A DNA stretch of 64,000 nt from Burkholderiales bacterium. Lineage in GTDB: Bacteria; Pseudomonadota; Gammaproteobacteria; Burkholderiales; Burkholderiaceae_C. Of this stretch, positions 7,572-17,274 are shown one piece after another. Within the stretch, counting starts at the first letter, position 1. Each line of letters begins with the position of its first letter. Under the pieces are notes generated by a model. It did no database searches. It was given only the letters and a program-made list of their open reading frames with translations, and was not told where the DNA came from. The stretch covers positions 1 to 64,000 of the forward strand of contig JAGWXI010000002.1 of NCBI GenBank assembly GCA_018969975.1, given 5' to 3'. Position numbers and translations under genes: made by a program.

Positions 7572-8801
7572 ATGGATACAGCAAACGCTAACAAGACGAG
7601 CAGGCGGGATCTTCTGAAATCTGGGGGCGTCGCAGGAGCGTCTATCTTGGCAGCCCCCTACATCCTGAGCAGTAAGGCTTGGGCACAAAAAGAGCCGGTA
7701 AGGGTGGCAGTGGTACAGGATATGTCCAAGACCTATGGACTCATCGGCGATTTACATGCCAAAGGTCTGAAGATGGCTTTTGATGAAGCCGGCAATGAGG
7801 TCATGGGCCGCAAAATTGAATTAGTCATTGAAGATACTGGGGGTGACGCCGCCGTGACTTTAAGCAAAACGAAGAAGGTTTTGTCAACGTTTAAACCCCA
7901 TTTCTTTACCGGTCCGATAGCTAGCAGCAACTATGCCGCAATCAAGGACGAAATGTTTCGATCCAGGGCCATCTGGTTGCTCTTGACCCAAGGCGCTGGA
8001 GCCGAAGACACGGTTCTACCGATATGCAACCGAAATGCATTCAGTGTTAGCTGGAACAACTGGCAGTTGAGCGCGCCATTTGCAGACTGGGCCTATAAAA
8101 ATATCGCCAAAGAGTTCTGGACCGGCTATGCCGATTACAACTGGGGACAAGGCGCTGCGGCGGTTTTCAAGGAACAGTTTGAAAAGAACGGCGGAAAAAT
8201 TACCGGCTCCATCGCCCCGCCTTTAGGCACTTCAGACTACTCACCCTATTTATCCAAGGTGCTGGCTGCAAAGCCGCCGGGCATCTTTTGCTTTTTTGCT
8301 GGAGGCGACGCCGTCAATTTTGTCAAGCAATGGCACCAATTCGGCCTTCACAAAGTCACCAAACTCACGGGTCAAGGCTTCATGATTGAAGAAGAAGTTC
8401 TACCAGCACAAGGCGAAGCAGCTGTCGGAACGATTTCGATTCTTAGTTGGGCGCGAACATTAAATAACCCCGCCAACAAAGCCTTCACCGAAAAATTCAT
8501 GGCCGCTTACAAAACGCCACCTGCGGTTTTCGCCATGTGCGCGTACGATGCCGGACGCGTCATGATGGCTGCAGTGAAATCAGCCAAATCTACAGACACC
8601 AATGGGCTGATCAAAGCCATTGAAACCATGAGTATTGATAGCCCTCGCGGCAACCTGAAGTTCGATCCAGTAACCCATGAGGCGACCCAAACTTTTTATG
8701 TGCGGGAAACCAAGATGGTCAACGGTCAACCCAGCAATGTGGTCATTGCCACCTTACCTACCGTGCCTACACCCGCTAAAGCCTGCCGCTTGAACGCCTA
8801 A
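7572..8801 (+). CDS. branched-chain amino acid-type ABC transporter substrate-binding protein, Tat-like signal
   Basis: 409 aa; SRRDLLKSGGVAGASILAAPYILSSKAWAQ leader; periplasmic-binding type I fold; followed by livHMGF-like genes. Confidence 0.9.
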   Translation: MDTANANKTSRRDLLKSGGVAGASILAAPYILSSKAWAQKEPVRVAVVQDMSKTYGLIGDLHAKGLKMAFDEAGNEVMGRKIELVIEDTGGDAAVTLSKTKKVLSTFKPHFFTGPIASSNYAAIKDEMFRSRAIWLLLTQGAGAEDTVLPICNRNAFSVSWNNWQLSAPFADWAYKNIAKEFWTGYADYNWGQGAAAVFKEQFEKNGGKITGSIAPPLGTSDYSPYLSKVLAAKPPGIFCFFAGGDAVNFVKQWHQFGLHKVTKLTGQGFMIEEEVLPAQGEAAVGTISILSWARTLNNPANKAFTEKFMAAYKTPPAVFAMCAYDAGRVMMAAVKSAKSTDTNGLIKAIETMSIDSPRGNLKFDPVTHEATQTFYVRETKMVNGQPSNVVIATLPTVPTPAKACRLNA

Positions 8802-8816
8802 GTCAAGCAGGAGTGC

Positions 8817-9695
8817 GTGGTGTCAGACATTCTTATTCCGCAAATTCTCAATGGTCTGACCATCGGGGCGATTCTGGTTTTGATCGCCACCGGTCTGACC
8901 TTGATTTTCGGCTTGATGGGTGTAGTGAACTTTTCGCACGGCGCGATGTACATGCTGGGGGCTTACATTGCTATGCAGGTCCTCAGCACGACGGGCCACT
9001 ATGGCCTGGCCCTATTGGCTTCGCTGGTCGGCGTTGCGCTGCTGGGATTTTTACTTGAATATTTCATGATCCGGCGTTTGTATGGCCACGACCCTCTGCT
9101 GCAAGTATTACTCACTTTTGGTGTAGCGATCGTCATAAGAGAATCTGTAGAAATTGTTTGGGGGCCGCGCATCCAGGTGTTTTTACCACCGACCTCGCTT
9201 TCTGGATCTGCAGTGCTATGGGGGGTGCAATACCCGGTATACCGGCTCGCGGTCTTGGCGCTGTCAATCGTCTTAGCCGGCAGCATCTGGTTGACCTTAC
9301 GCTTCACGGATATCGGGTTGATAGTACGCGCAGGTTCGAGCGACCGCAACATGGTCGCGGCCTTAGGAATCAATGTTCGGCGTGTATTCACCAGCGTCTT
9401 TGTGATGGGTGCCATGTTGGCCGCTCTTGCCGGAATGCTGGTCGCGCCATTGCGAAGTGTCTATCCCGACATGGGCAACGACGTTATTTTGTATGCATTT
9501 GTGGCTGTGATAGTTGGCGGCTTGGGTAGTTACCAAGGGGCCATCGCGGGCGCGCTCTTGGTGGGCTTTGCGGAATTGCTCGGCGTCCTGATGTTTCCCG
9601 GCCTGGAACGCGCATTCGTTTACGTCCTCGTGGCGCTGGTGATGGCGCTCAAACCTTCCGGGCTGTTCGGGCGGCCCCGGGAGGGTAGCGCATGA
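8817..9695 (+). CDS. livH: LivH-type ABC permease
   Basis: LIATGLTLIFGLMGVVNFSHGAMYMLGAY motif. Confidence 0.93.
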   Translation: MVSDILIPQILNGLTIGAILVLIATGLTLIFGLMGVVNFSHGAMYMLGAYIAMQVLSTTGHYGLALLASLVGVALLGFLLEYFMIRRLYGHDPLLQVLLTFGVAIVIRESVEIVWGPRIQVFLPPTSLSGSAVLWGVQYPVYRLAVLALSIVLAGSIWLTLRFTDIGLIVRAGSSDRNMVAALGINVRRVFTSVFVMGAMLAALAGMLVAPLRSVYPDMGNDVILYAFVAVIVGGLGSYQGAIAGALLVGFAELLGVLMFPGLERAFVYVLVALVMALKPSGLFGRPREGSA

Positions 9696-10657
9696 AAAAC
9701 AAGCAGTCCTATTTTCTCATCCATTTCGCATGCCTCATGCTGTTGATAGTCTTGCCTTGGGGGTCAGACACTTTTTTCAGTAGCTATTTTTTAGATGTGG
9801 CAACCCGTGTTTTGATCATATGGATCGCCTTGCTGGGCTTTGATCTATTGGCCGGTTATGCGGGATTGGTGTCCTTGGGATATGCGATGTTTTTTGGCCT
9901 AGGTGCTTATGGCGCAGCCATGAGTTTGCAAGCGGGCCTGAGCATATTGCCGTTGGTGCTGTTGATTGGCATGGCCAGTGCAGGCCTGCCATCATTGCTG
10001 GTCGGTTATTTCAGTACCCGTTCTAGGGGGATTTATTTCATATTGGCAACCCTGGTATTTGCCGAAGCAGCGTTTCAATTGGTTTTAAACGGTGGCAGCG
10101 TTACCGGTGGTCGAAACGGCATCTTTAGCATCCCCAAAACGCCCTTCAACCTGGCATGGTGGCAAGTTGATTGGGCCGAACCCTTCAGTGCCTACTACCT
10201 CGCTTTACTGGTCTTTGCGATGGCTTACCTGACAGCTCGAAAAATTGTCGGCTCACCTTTCGGGTCCGCCTTGGCAGCGATCAAAAGTAATGAAGATCGA
10301 ACTGCGTTTTTGGGATATGACGTAGCGGCCGTTAAAAGGCGTATTTTTGTCGTCTCGAGTTTGTTTGCAGGTTTGGCCGGGGCTTTATGGGCGCATCACC
10401 AGTCTTATGTTTCACCGGAATTGCTGCATTGGACTTTTTCAGGGCAAATGTTAATCATGACCTGGTTGGGTGGTGCAGGAACCTTAGTCGGCCCCTTGAT
10501 TGGGGGTGCGGTATTGACGCTTATGGCCGATGTGCTCAGTTCGGTCATGAAAAACTGGCTGATCATTTTCGGGTTGCTGTACATCCTGGTCGTGATGTTT
10601 TCGCCCAAAGGTTTATGGGGCCTGCTTTTGAAATTGAACAACAGGCGGCGCCCATGA
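9692..10657 (+). CDS. livM: LivM-type ABC permease
   Basis: DLLAGYAGLVSLGYAMFFGLGAYGAA and C-terminal IFGLLYILVVMFSPKGLWGLL. Confidence 0.92.
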   Translation: MKNKQSYFLIHFACLMLLIVLPWGSDTFFSSYFLDVATRVLIIWIALLGFDLLAGYAGLVSLGYAMFFGLGAYGAAMSLQAGLSILPLVLLIGMASAGLPSLLVGYFSTRSRGIYFILATLVFAEAAFQLVLNGGSVTGGRNGIFSIPKTPFNLAWWQVDWAEPFSAYYLALLVFAMAYLTARKIVGSPFGSALAAIKSNEDRTAFLGYDVAAVKRRIFVVSSLFAGLAGALWAHHQSYVSPELLHWTFSGQMLIMTWLGGAGTLVGPLIGGAVLTLMADVLSSVMKNWLIIFGLLYILVVMFSPKGLWGLLLKLNNRRRP

Positions 10658-11424
10658 TGATCTTGCAAACCAAGGGGCTAACTAAACGCTATGGTGAATT
10701 GACTATTGTCGACAGGGTCGATCTAAATGTCACTGCCGGCACCAGGCACGCAATTATCGGGGCCAACGGCGCAGGGAAATCATCACTGTTTCACCTGATT
10801 ACTGGCAGGTTGAATCCGACGTCGGGAAATGTCTTATTCAACGGTGAAGATATCACCGGCAGGAGTGCACATAAAGTCGTTAAGTGTGGACTATCCCGGT
10901 CATTTCAAATTACGAATATTTTTGTTGAGTTAACTGCTCGCGAGAACTTGCGACTCGCATTTCAAGCGGCTTACGCTTACACCAGCATCTGGTCCGGTCT
11001 GAAAATCATGCGCGCCAGCGCCGAAAAAGCACAGGCCTTGATTGAAAGCTTGCGACTGCATTCTGTCGCTGACCAAATCGCAGGCACTTTGTCCTATGGG
11101 GATCAGCGCCGTCTAGAAATTGGTCTTGCACTGGCAGCTGAGCCAAAACTTTTGCTACTTGATGAGCCCATGGCTGGGATGTCACAGTCGGCAGCGAATG
11201 AGATGCTCGCATTATTAAGAGCGATCCCACGAAGCATTACCTTGCTATTGATTGAGCACGACCTAGATATGGTGCTTAAACTTTCAGACCATATAACGGT
11301 GCTGCATCGGGGCCAGGTTCTCGCTGAGGGCGGACCCGCAGAAATACAGAACGATTCGCGCGTCCAAGAGGCCTACCTCGGAAAACCTATCGCGCCCGAA
11401 AACCTGAGTGCTCTCCATGCTTGA
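10654..11424 (+). CDS. livG: LivG-type ABC ATPase
   Basis: Walker A GANGAGKSS, LSYGDQRRLEIGLAL, Walker [12 protein letters not shown]; start trimmed to ATG 10654. Confidence 0.93.
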   Translation: MMILQTKGLTKRYGELTIVDRVDLNVTAGTRHAIIGANGAGKSSLFHLITGRLNPTSGNVLFNGEDITGRSAHKVVKCGLSRSFQITNIFVELTARENLRLAFQAAYAYTSIWSGLKIMRASAEKAQALIESLRLHSVADQIAGTLSYGDQRRLEIGLALAAEPKLLLLDEPMAGMSQSAANEMLALLRAIPRSITLLLIEHDLDMVLKLSDHITVLHRGQVLAEGGPAEIQNDSRVQEAYLGKPIAPENLSALHA

Positions 11425-12145
11425 ACTGACTAAGGTCAACGCTTTTCACGGCCTTAACCACGTGCTGCGCGACGTCAGTATGCGCGTGAACCAAGGCGAG
11501 ATCGTTTCTTTGCTAGGTCGCAATGGCGCAGGAAAAACGACAACGATCGAAACTATTGCAGGGTTAATTAAGCCTTCTGCGGGAAGCATACGAATGGGCG
11601 AACATCTGCTCTCCACTATGCATAGCTTCGCTATTTGTAAAAGTGGCGTTGGTTGGGTTCCGCAAGGTCGCCGCCTGTTCCCAGAACTCACGGTGAATGA
11701 CAACATTCGACTTGCGGTTTTAAAAATGCCTAGTACTGAACGTGCTTCTGGTCTGCAAAAAGCCTACGACATGTTTCCTGTGCTGGCTCAACGTATGACG
11801 ACACTTGCATCCAATTTGTCAGGTGGGGAACAGCAAATGCTTGCTATTTCGCGTGCTGTTATTGGCGAACCCAGATTGGTACTGATGGATGAACCCTCGG
11901 AAGGCTTGTCTCCGGCCATGGTGGCTGAATTGGCTGTAGTTATCAAAAGTGTGGCTGCCCAAGGTGTTGCCGTGCTGTTGGCGGAGCAAAACATACACAT
12001 GGCTTTGGCGATTGCAAGTCGCCACTACATCCTAGACAAAGGTCAGGTCTGTTACAGCACGCAGACCGATGAATTGAATCGGCGACCCGATGTTCTTTTG
12101 AATTTTTTAGGAGTAAGCACCAAATCTTTCGTTCCAGTTAGCTAA
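11408..12145 (+). CDS. livF: LivF-type ABC ATPase
   Basis: [36 protein letters not shown]. Confidence 0.93.
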   Translation: MLSMLELTKVNAFHGLNHVLRDVSMRVNQGEIVSLLGRNGAGKTTTIETIAGLIKPSAGSIRMGEHLLSTMHSFAICKSGVGWVPQGRRLFPELTVNDNIRLAVLKMPSTERASGLQKAYDMFPVLAQRMTTLASNLSGGEQQMLAISRAVIGEPRLVLMDEPSEGLSPAMVAELAVVIKSVAAQGVAVLLAEQNIHMALAIASRHYILDKGQVCYSTQTDELNRRPDVLLNFLGVSTKSFVPVS

Positions 12146-12221
12146 TCCGTCCAGCATCGCACCAGGGCAAAGAAGCAAATTGTCCGAAGTGCTTAACCCA
12201 TTTTTTTAACAGGAGAATCTC

Positions 12222-12854
12222 ATGGGCTATATCGTCAACTCAATTGATCCCCACAAAACTGCCATGATTGTGGTAGATATGCAAAATGATTTTGTCGCCA
12301 AAGGCGCACCCATGGAAACGCCGTTGGCACGCGCCATGGTTCCGGTGCTGGCGGACGCATTGAAGTTTTGCAGGGAAAAAGGAATCAAGGTTATTTACAC
12401 CACACATTGCCATCGCAGCGATGGGTCGGATATGGGCTTATTCGATGATCTTTATGCCCCTATAGCAACCCGAGCGGGTCTCGTGGACAACACCCCAGGC
12501 ATAGAAATTTACCCAGAACTAAAACCTGCACCCGGTGAGCACGTAGTAAAAAAACACCGCTATAGCGCCTTTTACGGCACGGACATGGACATCATTCTTC
12601 GCCAGTGGGGGATAGAGACCGTGATCGTGTCTGGTACCACCACGGAAAACTGCTGCCACGCGACCGCTCGCGACGCCATGTTCCACGACTATAAAGTGGT
12701 GTTTCTATCAGACGCGACAGCCACTTATGATTATCCAGATGTCGGCCAGGGCGGTATGAAAGCTGAAGATCTGCATCAGGCCTGCCTGATCGTTCTGGCT
12801 TTTTCCACTGCGGATGTGATGACAGTGGAAACCTTTAAGAGCCGAGTCTTGTAG
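12222..12854 (+). CDS. isochorismatase-family cysteine hydrolase
   Basis: MIVVDMQNDF, KHRYSAFYGTDMD, IVSGTTTENCCHATARDA (catalytic Cys loop); consistent with an amide/ureido hydrolase. Confidence 0.9.
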   Translation: MGYIVNSIDPHKTAMIVVDMQNDFVAKGAPMETPLARAMVPVLADALKFCREKGIKVIYTTHCHRSDGSDMGLFDDLYAPIATRAGLVDNTPGIEIYPELKPAPGEHVVKKHRYSAFYGTDMDIILRQWGIETVIVSGTTTENCCHATARDAMFHDYKVVFLSDATATYDYPDVGQGGMKAEDLHQACLIVLAFSTADVMTVETFKSRVL

Positions 12855-12859
12855 AGGCG

Positions 12860-13861
12860 TTATTTGACAGGCTTGGGTGAGTGGCCGGAAGACCTTGAGC
12901 GACCGGCACCGGTCCACTTGCGAGAACGCACCAAGGTGTCATTGGGGCCCTCGCCAAATAGCTGCTTGTAATACTGGCTGAAGCGACCTAAGTGAAAAAA
13001 ACCAAATTGCAGCGCAATGTCTGTTACCTTGGTCTCTTGATCGGCATCAAGCAATACTTGGCGGACTTTGTGCAAACGAATATTACGCAAATATGCGCCT
13101 GGGGTCATGCTGTGCGCCTGCTGAAATCGGGCTTGCAAAGCACGCACACTCACGCCTAGTTCGGCTGAAATATCAGACACCGTAATGGGCTCACCTGCAT
13201 GCGCATGCATGAACTGCTCCGCCTGGCGTAACAGGCGCGGCTGGTAGCTGCGGTCTGGCTTGGACAAGGCATCGGAGTAGTTATGCGGGTGCCATTGCAA
13301 AACCAAGTTCAGAACATACTCTTGCAATCCTGCCAGCGCAGCTGTGGGAAATCCGCCTGAGTCATCAGAAAGTTTCTCAAGCAAGGGTAAGGTCAAGGCC
13401 CACGTCTGTTCTAATTTTGGATGGAACGTAGAGAGCTCAAACTGCAAGTCTTGATCGAGCGCATAGCCTAGATGTCGGCTGCAAAGTTCTTGCAGACGAT
13501 CAAAATCCAGTTGTAATGATGACTGTAAAAAACCGTCATCAAAATTCAGCTTGGTACCTATATTGGCAGACAAGGGCAAGGTCTTGCCCAGGGTCAAATG
13601 AGTTGTACGACTGCCCTGCTGCATCTTGCCGGACCCATTGATGCATTTCATCAATAAGAACAATTTGGGAAAGTGCCCAGCATCCACAGTCAGCCGCGAG
13701 TTGTAGCCCAAATGCGCAACCGGCAATTTGGACGAACCGATGAGTTTCAAGCTGCATTCAATATTGCGCGAAGTAGGATGCAGCCTTAACTCATGCGGAC
13801 AATAAATTTGCGCGATCGTATGTTTGGCAAGTTCTAAATCCTTGGTTCGCAACTCAAGCAT
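12860..13861 (-). CDS. AraC-family transcriptional regulator
   Basis: C-terminal double HTH: ISAELGVSVRALQARFQQAHSMTPGAYLRNIRLHKVRQVL...DIALQFGFFHLGRFSQYYKQLFGEGPNDTL. Confidence 0.93.
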   Translation of the reverse strand: MLELRTKDLELAKHTIAQIYCPHELRLHPTSRNIECSLKLIGSSKLPVAHLGYNSRLTVDAGHFPKLFLLMKCINGSGKMQQGSRTTHLTLGKTLPLSANIGTKLNFDDGFLQSSLQLDFDRLQELCSRHLGYALDQDLQFELSTFHPKLEQTWALTLPLLEKLSDDSGGFPTAALAGLQEYVLNLVLQWHPHNYSDALSKPDRSYQPRLLRQAEQFMHAHAGEPITVSDISAELGVSVRALQARFQQAHSMTPGAYLRNIRLHKVRQVLLDADQETKVTDIALQFGFFHLGRFSQYYKQLFGEGPNDTLVRSRKWTGAGRSRSSGHSPKPVK

Positions 13862-14006
13862 CTTTTGACCTCATACAAAAAACACCGTGCAAAATGGCCT
13901 CTAGCAAATTCCATAAACATGGTCATTTAACAATCCATGATGCTGACACCTTAGCTTGGAGATGTATCCTAGGGTAAACCCGCGCGTTGATCAACATCAG
14001 TCAGCG

Positions 14007-14205
14007 GCATCGAACTTTTGATTTTTTCGAGTTTGAGCCCCGGGTTTGAAGAGGCCCCAAACTTCGAGAAGATGGCCCTATGAATAAGACATCGAATCGT
14101 TTTACACCCGAGTGCTGCGAACGCCGAAGAACTGGGTTCGCTGGTATGTGTGGATGCTGGCTTGCACAATGGCATCCGCTCTGAGGAGTAGGCCAAACAC
14201 GATGA
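14007..14205 (+). mobile_element. IS3-family remnant (end-like sequence plus frameshifted orfA N-terminus)
   Basis: TTTGAGCCCCGGGTTTGAAGAGGCC end-like (14032-14056) followed by MNKTSNRFTPEC (from 14080) and, across frames, NWVRWY / VDAGLHNGIRSEE resembling IS3 OrfA. Confidence 0.5.
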
Positions 14206-14304
14206 CACGTTGATGCCCAAGATCCAAACTCACTGGAACTTGGCTCGGCTCAAATTAAATAGACTTATCCATATTCAAGCGATTGATCTGGATGACGGTC
14301 AATA

Positions 14305-15561
14305 ATGGGTCCCATGCAGAACAAATCAGTCGATGTTTTTATTCTGGGCGCAGGCATTGTGGGACTGAGTCTTGCGCTCAAATTGCAAGAGCAAGGTCGC
14401 CATGTGATCTTGGTTGACCGTGGCGCTCCAGGTGCTGCCACCAGCTTTGGCAATGCCGGTTTGATTGAGCGCAGTACTGTGTTTCCCTATGCTTTTCCGC
14501 GCGACCTCAAAACTTTATTGGCCTACGTACTTGGTCGACGTACTGCCGCCCATTACCACTGGCGTGCCTTGCCGTCATTGCTGCCATGGATGTGGCGTTA
14601 TTGGCAGCATTCCTCGCCTGCCCTGTATCCCAAGGCCATCGCAGGTGCCCTGCCCTTGATTGAGCACAGCTGGAGCGAACACCAACCGCTGATTGAAGCT
14701 GCGGGCGCCATGGCTTTGGTGAACGAGCAAGGTTGGATCAAGGTCTTTCGCACCGAAGAAAGCGCCCAAGAACATATTCGCATGGCCGAGCAAAGCCGCG
14801 CCCATGGGGTCAACGCCATGGTGTTGACAGCGCCACAACTTCTGGCCAAAGAGCCTGCGCTCAAATCTGGATTGATCGGAGGTGTCCACTATCCCGATGC
14901 GCGTCAAATCCAGGATCCCCAAGCATTGTCAACCGCTTATTTGCGCTTGTTTGAAAATCGAGGCGGCAAATTTGTGCACGGAGATGCTTCCACATTACAG
15001 AAGGACGCTAACGACTGGTCTGTGCAAACTCAATGGGGTCGCATCCATGCCCCGCAAGCTGTGCTGGCACTAGGACCATGGGGGGAAGACATGGCACGCC
15101 AACTTGGATACCGTTTGCCATTGGGTCGCAAACGAGGCTACCACATGCATTTTGAAATGGCTGAAACAACCTTGTCACACACCATTGTGGATGTTGAAAA
15201 TGGCTATGCCATTGCCCCCATGAAACAAGGACTGCGATTGACAACGGGCGCCGAGTTTGCCTTGCGTGATGCGCCTTCGACCCCTGTGCAGTTGAAACGT
15301 ATCGAGCCTGTGGCGCGTAACTTGACATATTTGGGTAAGCAGATCGATACCAAACCTTGGCTCGGGTCTCGCCCCTGCACTTCGGACATGCTGCCCTTGA
15401 TAGGTGCTGCGCCAAAGCACCCCGGGTTGTGGTTCAGCTTTGGTCATGCGCATCATGGGCTCACGCAAGCTGCTTCCAGCGGCCGGTTACTGGCAGAGGT
15501 GATGTGTGGTCAAACACCTTTTATTGATCCCACTCCATACCGTGTCGAGCGGTTTGGTTGA
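14305..15561 (+). CDS. FAD-dependent D-amino acid dehydrogenase/oxidase (DadA-like)
   Basis: VFILGAGIVGLSLALKLQEQGRHVILVDRGAPGAATSFGNAG and C-terminal GLWFSFGHAHHGLTQAASSGRLLAE. Confidence 0.88.
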   Translation: MGPMQNKSVDVFILGAGIVGLSLALKLQEQGRHVILVDRGAPGAATSFGNAGLIERSTVFPYAFPRDLKTLLAYVLGRRTAAHYHWRALPSLLPWMWRYWQHSSPALYPKAIAGALPLIEHSWSEHQPLIEAAGAMALVNEQGWIKVFRTEESAQEHIRMAEQSRAHGVNAMVLTAPQLLAKEPALKSGLIGGVHYPDARQIQDPQALSTAYLRLFENRGGKFVHGDASTLQKDANDWSVQTQWGRIHAPQAVLALGPWGEDMARQLGYRLPLGRKRGYHMHFEMAETTLSHTIVDVENGYAIAPMKQGLRLTTGAEFALRDAPSTPVQLKRIEPVARNLTYLGKQIDTKPWLGSRPCTSDMLPLIGAAPKHPGLWFSFGHAHHGLTQAASSGRLLAEVMCGQTPFIDPTPYRVERFG

Positions 15562-15728
15562 GCGGCAACCTGACCAACAGGTCGGAACACATGTTGACAG
15601 GTCCGCTCAAGGCGTACTTGATTATTTTGGAAATCAGCATAAAAAATAAAACTCAAATCCGAGACAGGCCTCTACGGTATTGACCGCTTTCTTATGCCGA
15701 GTTCAATACCATCGACTGGCGCATTTGT

Positions 15729-16439
15729 TCATACCTGCAGGTACTGAGCAACCTCTGCAATATTGCACACTGTCCAGGGTTGAGGCGATTGATCTGCCCA
15801 AAGTTTTCCTTCTGGATTGATCCATGCTGTTTGCAAACCCGCCTCTTTTGCGCCCAAGATATCTGCGACAGCGTCGTCTCCAATATGGAGTACCAACTCA
15901 GGCTTCAAACCCAAATATGTTGTAGCGGCATGGTAGATTTTTGCATCTGGCTTCGCGACTCCGACCTCGTGCGCACTGAATGCCGCGGCAAAGTATGGTC
16001 CAGCCGGTGTAAGAAACACATTGGCAGTGCCATTGGATATTGCGACCAGGCGAAACTTCAAAGCAAGACGGGCCAATGCCTCTTGTACACCTTGATAAAG
16101 TGTTACGCGTTGTCTGGCTGTGTCAAAAACAACGTAAGCCATATCTGCCAGAGAGGGGTCGTCACCTGCACGACAAAGGCTTTCGCGAAGCATTTCACGC
16201 CTCAAAAAACCAAGATCGTGTGACCGAGCCTGGTGCATTGACATAACTTTTTGACGAATGGCTTGCTTAATGTCACTTTGTCTGGTCAATTCTGCCGTTT
16301 TGGGTGCGTGAGCACTTAACCATTCCAATAAATCCTGCTCAGCGCTTGCAATGGTCGGAGCAACAGGCCACAAGGTGTCGTCGAGGTCTAGGGTAATTGC
16401 TTCAACACGTGAAAAGTTTCTTTTAGTCAAGTCAGCCAT
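15729..16439 (-). CDS. HAD-family hydrolase
   Basis: AITLDLDDTLWPV (DxD), VAISNGTA, VGVAKPDAKIYH, HIGDDAVADILGAKEAG. Confidence 0.9.
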   Translation of the reverse strand: MADLTKRNFSRVEAITLDLDDTLWPVAPTIASAEQDLLEWLSAHAPKTAELTRQSDIKQAIRQKVMSMHQARSHDLGFLRREMLRESLCRAGDDPSLADMAYVVFDTARQRVTLYQGVQEALARLALKFRLVAISNGTANVFLTPAGPYFAAAFSAHEVGVAKPDAKIYHAATTYLGLKPELVLHIGDDAVADILGAKEAGLQTAWINPEGKLWADQSPQPWTVCNIAEVAQYLQV

Positions 16440-16528
16440 CTGCCATTTGATTTCGGTCGATAAAGTCCATGTTTGCGCGTGGTCATCACGTTTATATCAG
16501 CATACACAGGTCTGGACATTTAACTTGG

Positions 16529-17155
16529 CTAGGCCGCCAAAACGAATCTAAAGAAAAAATCTGTACCTTTGGGTTCAAGCAATAACCGTGGATCAAAAAG
16601 AAAATCGCTTTTGTTACGCGCATGGTTTGGAAAGTAAAGCTGGGTGGTCAATACAGGTCCGTTTCTGCGCTGTACCTTGACATGCAAATGGCGGGTTCTA
16701 CCGGGGTACTCACCCGGCATCAGCGACTGAAGGACAAAACCACCTTTTTGGTTGGCAAATTGGTGTCCACGCAACTTGTCGCTCCGATTGTCGTAATTAC
16801 CGTTTTCATCGCACTGCCAAAAATCCAGCAATGCGCCAGGAACTGGTCTGCAAGCGCTGTCCACCACTTCGCCCGATAGTTGTATCTTGTGGGCTTTTTC
16901 TTGCGCGCCAATCAGCTTGCTTCGCTCGGGTGATCCAGGTGTAAAAAAAGGTCCCTCGAATTGGGCAGGTGTTTGGGTCCCGCAGTTAGGCGTGAGAGGT
17001 GCCTGGGCATGAGATTTTCGACTGGTCAAAACAGCGGCTGAACCAAGCCCAAAGTAAAGTGTGTACTTTGCGAAATCTTGCAGTGCGCGTCGACGTTGTG
17101 ATGGCGAGAAATGCATTGTGTGATCTGCCGGATGAATTAAATGTCTATGAGTCAT
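16529..17155 (-). CDS. intradiol ring-cleavage dioxygenase-family protein with RR leader
   Basis: TPAQFEGPFFTPGSPERSKL, GEVVDSACRPVPGALLDFWQCDENGNYDN, GRTRHLHVKVQ; N-terminal SQRRRALQDFAKYTLYFGLGSAAVL. Confidence 0.85.
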   Translation of the reverse strand: MTHRHLIHPADHTMHFSPSQRRRALQDFAKYTLYFGLGSAAVLTSRKSHAQAPLTPNCGTQTPAQFEGPFFTPGSPERSKLIGAQEKAHKIQLSGEVVDSACRPVPGALLDFWQCDENGNYDNRSDKLRGHQFANQKGGFVLQSLMPGEYPGRTRHLHVKVQRRNGPVLTTQLYFPNHARNKSDFLFDPRLLLEPKGTDFFFRFVLAA

Positions 17156-17274
17156 ACCTGTGAATGAAAATTTTTACCAAAACCGGGCTGCGAGTCGGGT
17201 ATTAAAAAAAATGTGTTTTGATAATGCTTTAGAGATATGATGAAGTTTAGTTTTATTTTTCATAGGAAATTGCC

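Noticed and set aside
8999-9415. 138-aa minus-strand ORF inside livH
   Set aside because: Antisense frame of a strongly supported permease; no domain recognised.
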